Assembly: GCA_002077045.2 (NCBI GenBank)
Contig: KZ111178.1
Span: forward strand, 186,001-250,000
From: Rachicladosporium sp. CCFEE 5018
Lineage: Eukaryota > Ascomycota > Dothideomycetes > Cladosporiales > Cladosporiaceae
DNA: 64,000 nucleotides
Direction of reading: 5' to 3'
Part shown: piece after piece, positions 61,589-64,000 of the stretch
Layout of the letters: each line of letters opens with the position of its first letter
How positions within the stretch are numbered: position 1 is the stretch's first letter
Notes under the pieces: generated by a model
Seen by the model: the letters and a program-made list of their open reading frames with translations, nothing else
The model's database searches: none
Told to the model about the DNA's origin: nothing
Position numbers and translations under genes: made by a program

Positions 61589-64000
61589 ATGAGCTCAACA
61601 CTCGACGATGAGGACCTCTCCCTGTCAATCTCGGCCTCGAGCGCCAGGCGCAACTCCAGAGACAACAGGGACGCAAATGGCAGAGCGCCAAACCCGACCG
61701 TCGAAGCCTTACGCAATGGTCCGGAAGCCACAAAAGCTCCCAGCCCGCATTTCTCCGCGCGCCTGAGTCAGTACACCATGATCAAGACTCTCGGCGAGGG
61801 CTCCTTCGGCAAAGTGAAGCTGGCAATCCACCAGAGTAGCGGACAGCAGGTCGCGCTCAAAATCATATCACGTCGCAAGCTGGTGACGAGGGACATGGCT
61901 GGCCGCATAGAACGCGAGATCCAGTACCTCCAACTTCTACGTCATCCACATATCATCAAGCTCTTCACCGTGATCACCACCCCCGGCGAGATCGTCATGG
62001 TACTGGAGTATGCCGGTGGCGAGCTGTTGGACTACATCGTCCAGCACGGCAAGATGGCAGAGGACAAGGCACGCAAGTTCTTCCAGCAGATCGTGTGCGC
62101 CGTCGAATACTGCCACAGACACAAAATCGTCCACCGAGATCTCAAGCCGGAGAATCTTCTCCTCGACAGCGAGCTCAATGTCAAGATCGCCGACTTCGGT
62201 CTCAGCAACATCATGACCGATGGCAACTTCCTCAAGACTAGCTGCGGCAGTCCGAATTATGCAGCACCCGAAGTTATTAGCGGAAAGTTGTATGCTGGTC
62301 CGGAAGTCGATGTGTGGAGCTGTGGCGTCATCCTCTATGTCCTACTATGTGGACGCCTGCCGTTCGACGACGAGTACATCCCTGCACTGTTCAAGAAGAT
62401 CGCTCAAGGGCAGTACGTCACACCCAACTACCTCTCCTCGGGCGCGAAGAAACTCATATCACGCATGCTGCAAGTCAGTCCAGTTCATCGCATCACTGTC
62501 CAGGAGATCCGCCAAGATCCGTGGTTCACGAAGGACCTCGCAGAGTACCTTCAGCCGCCGGTGGAGGAGTTCGAGGACACCGGTGTTGACCCGACTAAGG
62601 CCATCGACCCGAATGAGCTTGCCAAAGGTCAGCCATTGGTGGTCAAGGAGAAGCTTCACGCGAGTGTTGTCGGCAAGCTGGGCAAGACCATGGGCTACGC
62701 TCCATCAGACGTGCAAGAAGCTCTTGCCAAGGACGAGCCAAGCACCATCAAGGACGCCTACCTGATCATTCGCGAGAACCAGCTGATGAAGACCAACCCA
62801 TCACTCGCCGCAGACCAGCCCGGGTTCATCGCCCAGTCACCTCCTGCGTTTCTTCCTGACGTTGCGATGTCACCTCGTCCAGGAAGCAGCAGCAGGCCCG
62901 TAGCATCGCCGCATGACCATCCCAGACACGGTTCGACAAGTTCGGCCGTAGAGCCTCCACGTGCGCCTGCTTCGACGATCGGTGTGCTGCCGTCGTCACT
63001 CACCGAGTACCACCTCGCATACATGCGAGGACAAATCAATAAGACATCTTCGCCCACCCACATGGAGGATCAGCGTACTGGCGACCTTGATCGCCCGCGC
63101 ACGAAGGAGGAGCAGGAAGCTACCGCGAAGCGTCTCAAGCCCCATAGCAAGAGCTCTGCCAACTTGCACCGCCACGCTGAGAAGCCTGAGCCCATGACTA
63201 GTATGCCCGAGAAGACCGCCAAGAAGCCTCGCACTACCAAATGGCAGTTTGGTATTCGCTCCCGCAACTCTCCCGCCGAAGCTATGCTCGCAATCTACAA
63301 AGCCCTACAGAAGATGGACGCAGAATGGGAGGTCCCTCTGGCCAAACAAGTCGGCACCTCTCACTCCAGCGAAGCCAGCCCAGATCGCTCCCGCCCAGAA
63401 GAGAGCCCAGAGTACAGTGACTCTGATCCCGACGCCGGTACCGACCCAGAGTACGCCTCTCACTCCCAGCAAGAGCTCCGCCGTCAACGTCGCGAAGAGC
63501 GTGAGGGGCAGCCTGCCGAGCGTCGCGGCCGCGAGAGGTACGGCCGCTGGAATGACTGGGGCTACAGCATCCCGGAAGACCCATGGTGCCTCAATGCTCG
63601 CTTCCTCAAGGAGGGCATGTTCGCGCCTGGCGTCGTGCATCCCACTTCTACTCACCCTTCCCAAGTCGATCTGAAGACTGGAGAGACTCGCCGTCACAGC
63701 TTGACAGGACTCAGCGCCCTCGCCGCTCAGCCCGGCACCTCCGACAACGCTGCCGCCACTGCCCCACCTTCAGGAAATATAGCCACTAACGGCACGCCCT
63801 CCTCTGGTGATGTCACTGCCGCTGGTGCAGGTGCACCCGGTGCCACTGCCGATGGTACAACCAAGCCAGAGGGCGAGAAGACTGAGGTTCCTCTGCCTCG
63901 CGCCGAGGAGAAGTGCTATGTCTACGTCACTGTCCAGCTGTACGCTATCGAGAAGGACTTCTATCTCGTGGACTTCAAGTGCGCTGGGTATGAGCGACTC
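61589..64000 (+). CDS. SNF1: Snf1/AMPK alpha-subunit protein kinase, copy B (runs off window end)
   Basis: Starts at ATG 61589 and stays open to the last base, 804 codons, without intron. The kinase domain differs from copy A by about 53 nucleotides in 720, but only two residue changes were noticed (Leu for Phe in GELLDYI, Asp for Glu in MAEDKARK). P-loop, HRDLKPEN, DFGLSN and the activation-loop Thr are intact. From about 62457 on the copies differ by about 11 nt in 1,544. The C-terminal regulatory domain is cut by the window end. Confidence 0.93.
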   Translation, partial: MSSTLDDEDLSLSISASSARRNSRDNRDANGRAPNPTVEALRNGPEATKAPSPHFSARLSQYTMIKTLGEGSFGKVKLAIHQSSGQQVALKIISRRKLVTRDMAGRIEREIQYLQLLRHPHIIKLFTVITTPGEIVMVLEYAGGELLDYIVQHGKMAEDKARKFFQQIVCAVEYCHRHKIVHRDLKPENLLLDSELNVKIADFGLSNIMTDGNFLKTSCGSPNYAAPEVISGKLYAGPEVDVWSCGVILYVLLCGRLPFDDEYIPALFKKIAQGQYVTPNYLSSGAKKLISRMLQVSPVHRITVQEIRQDPWFTKDLAEYLQPPVEEFEDTGVDPTKAIDPNELAKGQPLVVKEKLHASVVGKLGKTMGYAPSDVQEALAKDEPSTIKDAYLIIRENQLMKTNPSLAADQPGFIAQSPPAFLPDVAMSPRPGSSSRPVASPHDHPRHGSTSSAVEPPRAPASTIGVLPSSLTEYHLAYMRGQINKTSSPTHMEDQRTGDLDRPRTKEEQEATAKRLKPHSKSSANLHRHAEKPEPMTSMPEKTAKKPRTTKWQFGIRSRNSPAEAMLAIYKALQKMDAEWEVPLAKQVGTSHSSEASPDRSRPEESPEYSDSDPDAGTDPEYASHSQQELRRQRREEREGQPAERRGRERYGRWNDWGYSIPEDPWCLNARFLKEGMFAPGVVHPTSTHPSQVDLKTGETRRHSLTGLSALAAQPGTSDNAAATAPPSGNIATNGTPSSGDVTAAGAGAPGATADGTTKPEGEKTEVPLPRAEEKCYVYVTVQLYAIEKDFYLVDFKCAGYERL

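Larger units (their letters stand above)
41325..64000. repeat. Copy B of the large duplicated block
   Basis: Matches 7635-28784 in order and orientation. Divergence is uneven: about 1 % in the ankyrin region, about 1.5 % in GH43, clearly higher in the SDR gene, about 7 % in the 5' kinase part of Snf1 and under 1 % in its 3' part, counted by eye. Confidence 0.92.

Noticed and set aside
7635..64000. Reading the block as a genuine tandem segmental duplication
   Set aside because: Gap placement, repeated contig ends and allele-like divergence fit two homeologs better; kept only as an alternative.
1..64000. tRNA, rRNA, CRISPR, telomere repeats or complete transposons
   Set aside because: None could be supported by eye; a tRNAscan or RepeatMasker run would be needed to exclude small elements.

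Overview
This is nuclear DNA of a filamentous or yeast-like ascomycete, most likely a dothideomycete. The evidence is short introns of 45-80 nt with GT..AG ends (several with a CTAAC or CTGAC branch site), fungal-type Med1, Snf1, Alg13 and Lag1 proteins, a HET-domain protein, and secreted plant cell-wall enzymes. Two copies of many genes occur with up to about 7-8 % local nucleotide divergence. This would fit a genome with retained homeologs or a hybrid or diploid genome; the duplicated black yeast Hortaea werneckii is one candidate, but that name is an inference. No tRNA, rRNA, CRISPR array or complete transposon was recognised.

The window is a scaffold of three contigs joined by two runs of exactly 100 N (7535-7634 and 28869-28968). 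Contig 1 (1-7534) carries a METTL7-like methyltransferase, an unknown protein, a broken BTB-like gene, L-2-hydroxyglutarate dehydrogenase, mitochondrial NADPH:adrenodoxin reductase, and the first exon part of a membrane protein. Contig 2 (7635-28868, copy A) carries an ankyrin-HET fragment, pectate lyase, a short-chain dehydrogenase, a Cys-rich protein, Mediator subunit Med1, a methionine-permease-like pseudogene, an unknown protein, a truncated GH43 arabinanase, a truncated small gene, a transcription-factor-like protein with a C-terminal hydrophobic helix, and Snf1. Contig 3 (28969-64000) starts again inside the adrenodoxin reductase gene, repeating the last 1.09 kb of contig 1. It then holds the complete membrane protein, an AhpC/TSA-like protein, a ceramide synthase (Lag1) with an apparent frameshift, Alg13 and mitochondrial ribosomal protein mS35. 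From 41325 to the end it repeats all of copy A as copy B, in the same order and orientation.

The simplest reading is that contigs 1 and 2 belong to one homeolog or haplotype, with about 11 kb missing between them, and contig 3 is the other one laid behind it by the scaffolder. It is probably not a true tandem duplication. The side-by-side copies are informative anyway. They show a permease broken independently in both copies, a 1,192-bp deletion in A that beheads two divergent genes, a sharp identity boundary inside Snf1, and a repeat-number difference in the transcription factor. They also allow exon models to be checked by conservation.

Functionally the region mixes housekeeping genes (mitochondrial ferredoxin reduction, N-glycosylation, sphingolipid synthesis, Mediator, mitochondrial translation) with accessory genes (pectate lyase, GH43, HET). 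Snf1 is the known regulator of glucose-repressible genes such as cell-wall-degrading enzymes, but its nearness to them here may be chance. The most unusual gene is an ankyrin-HET fusion whose first exon encodes a short HET-s-like motif (40061-42168).
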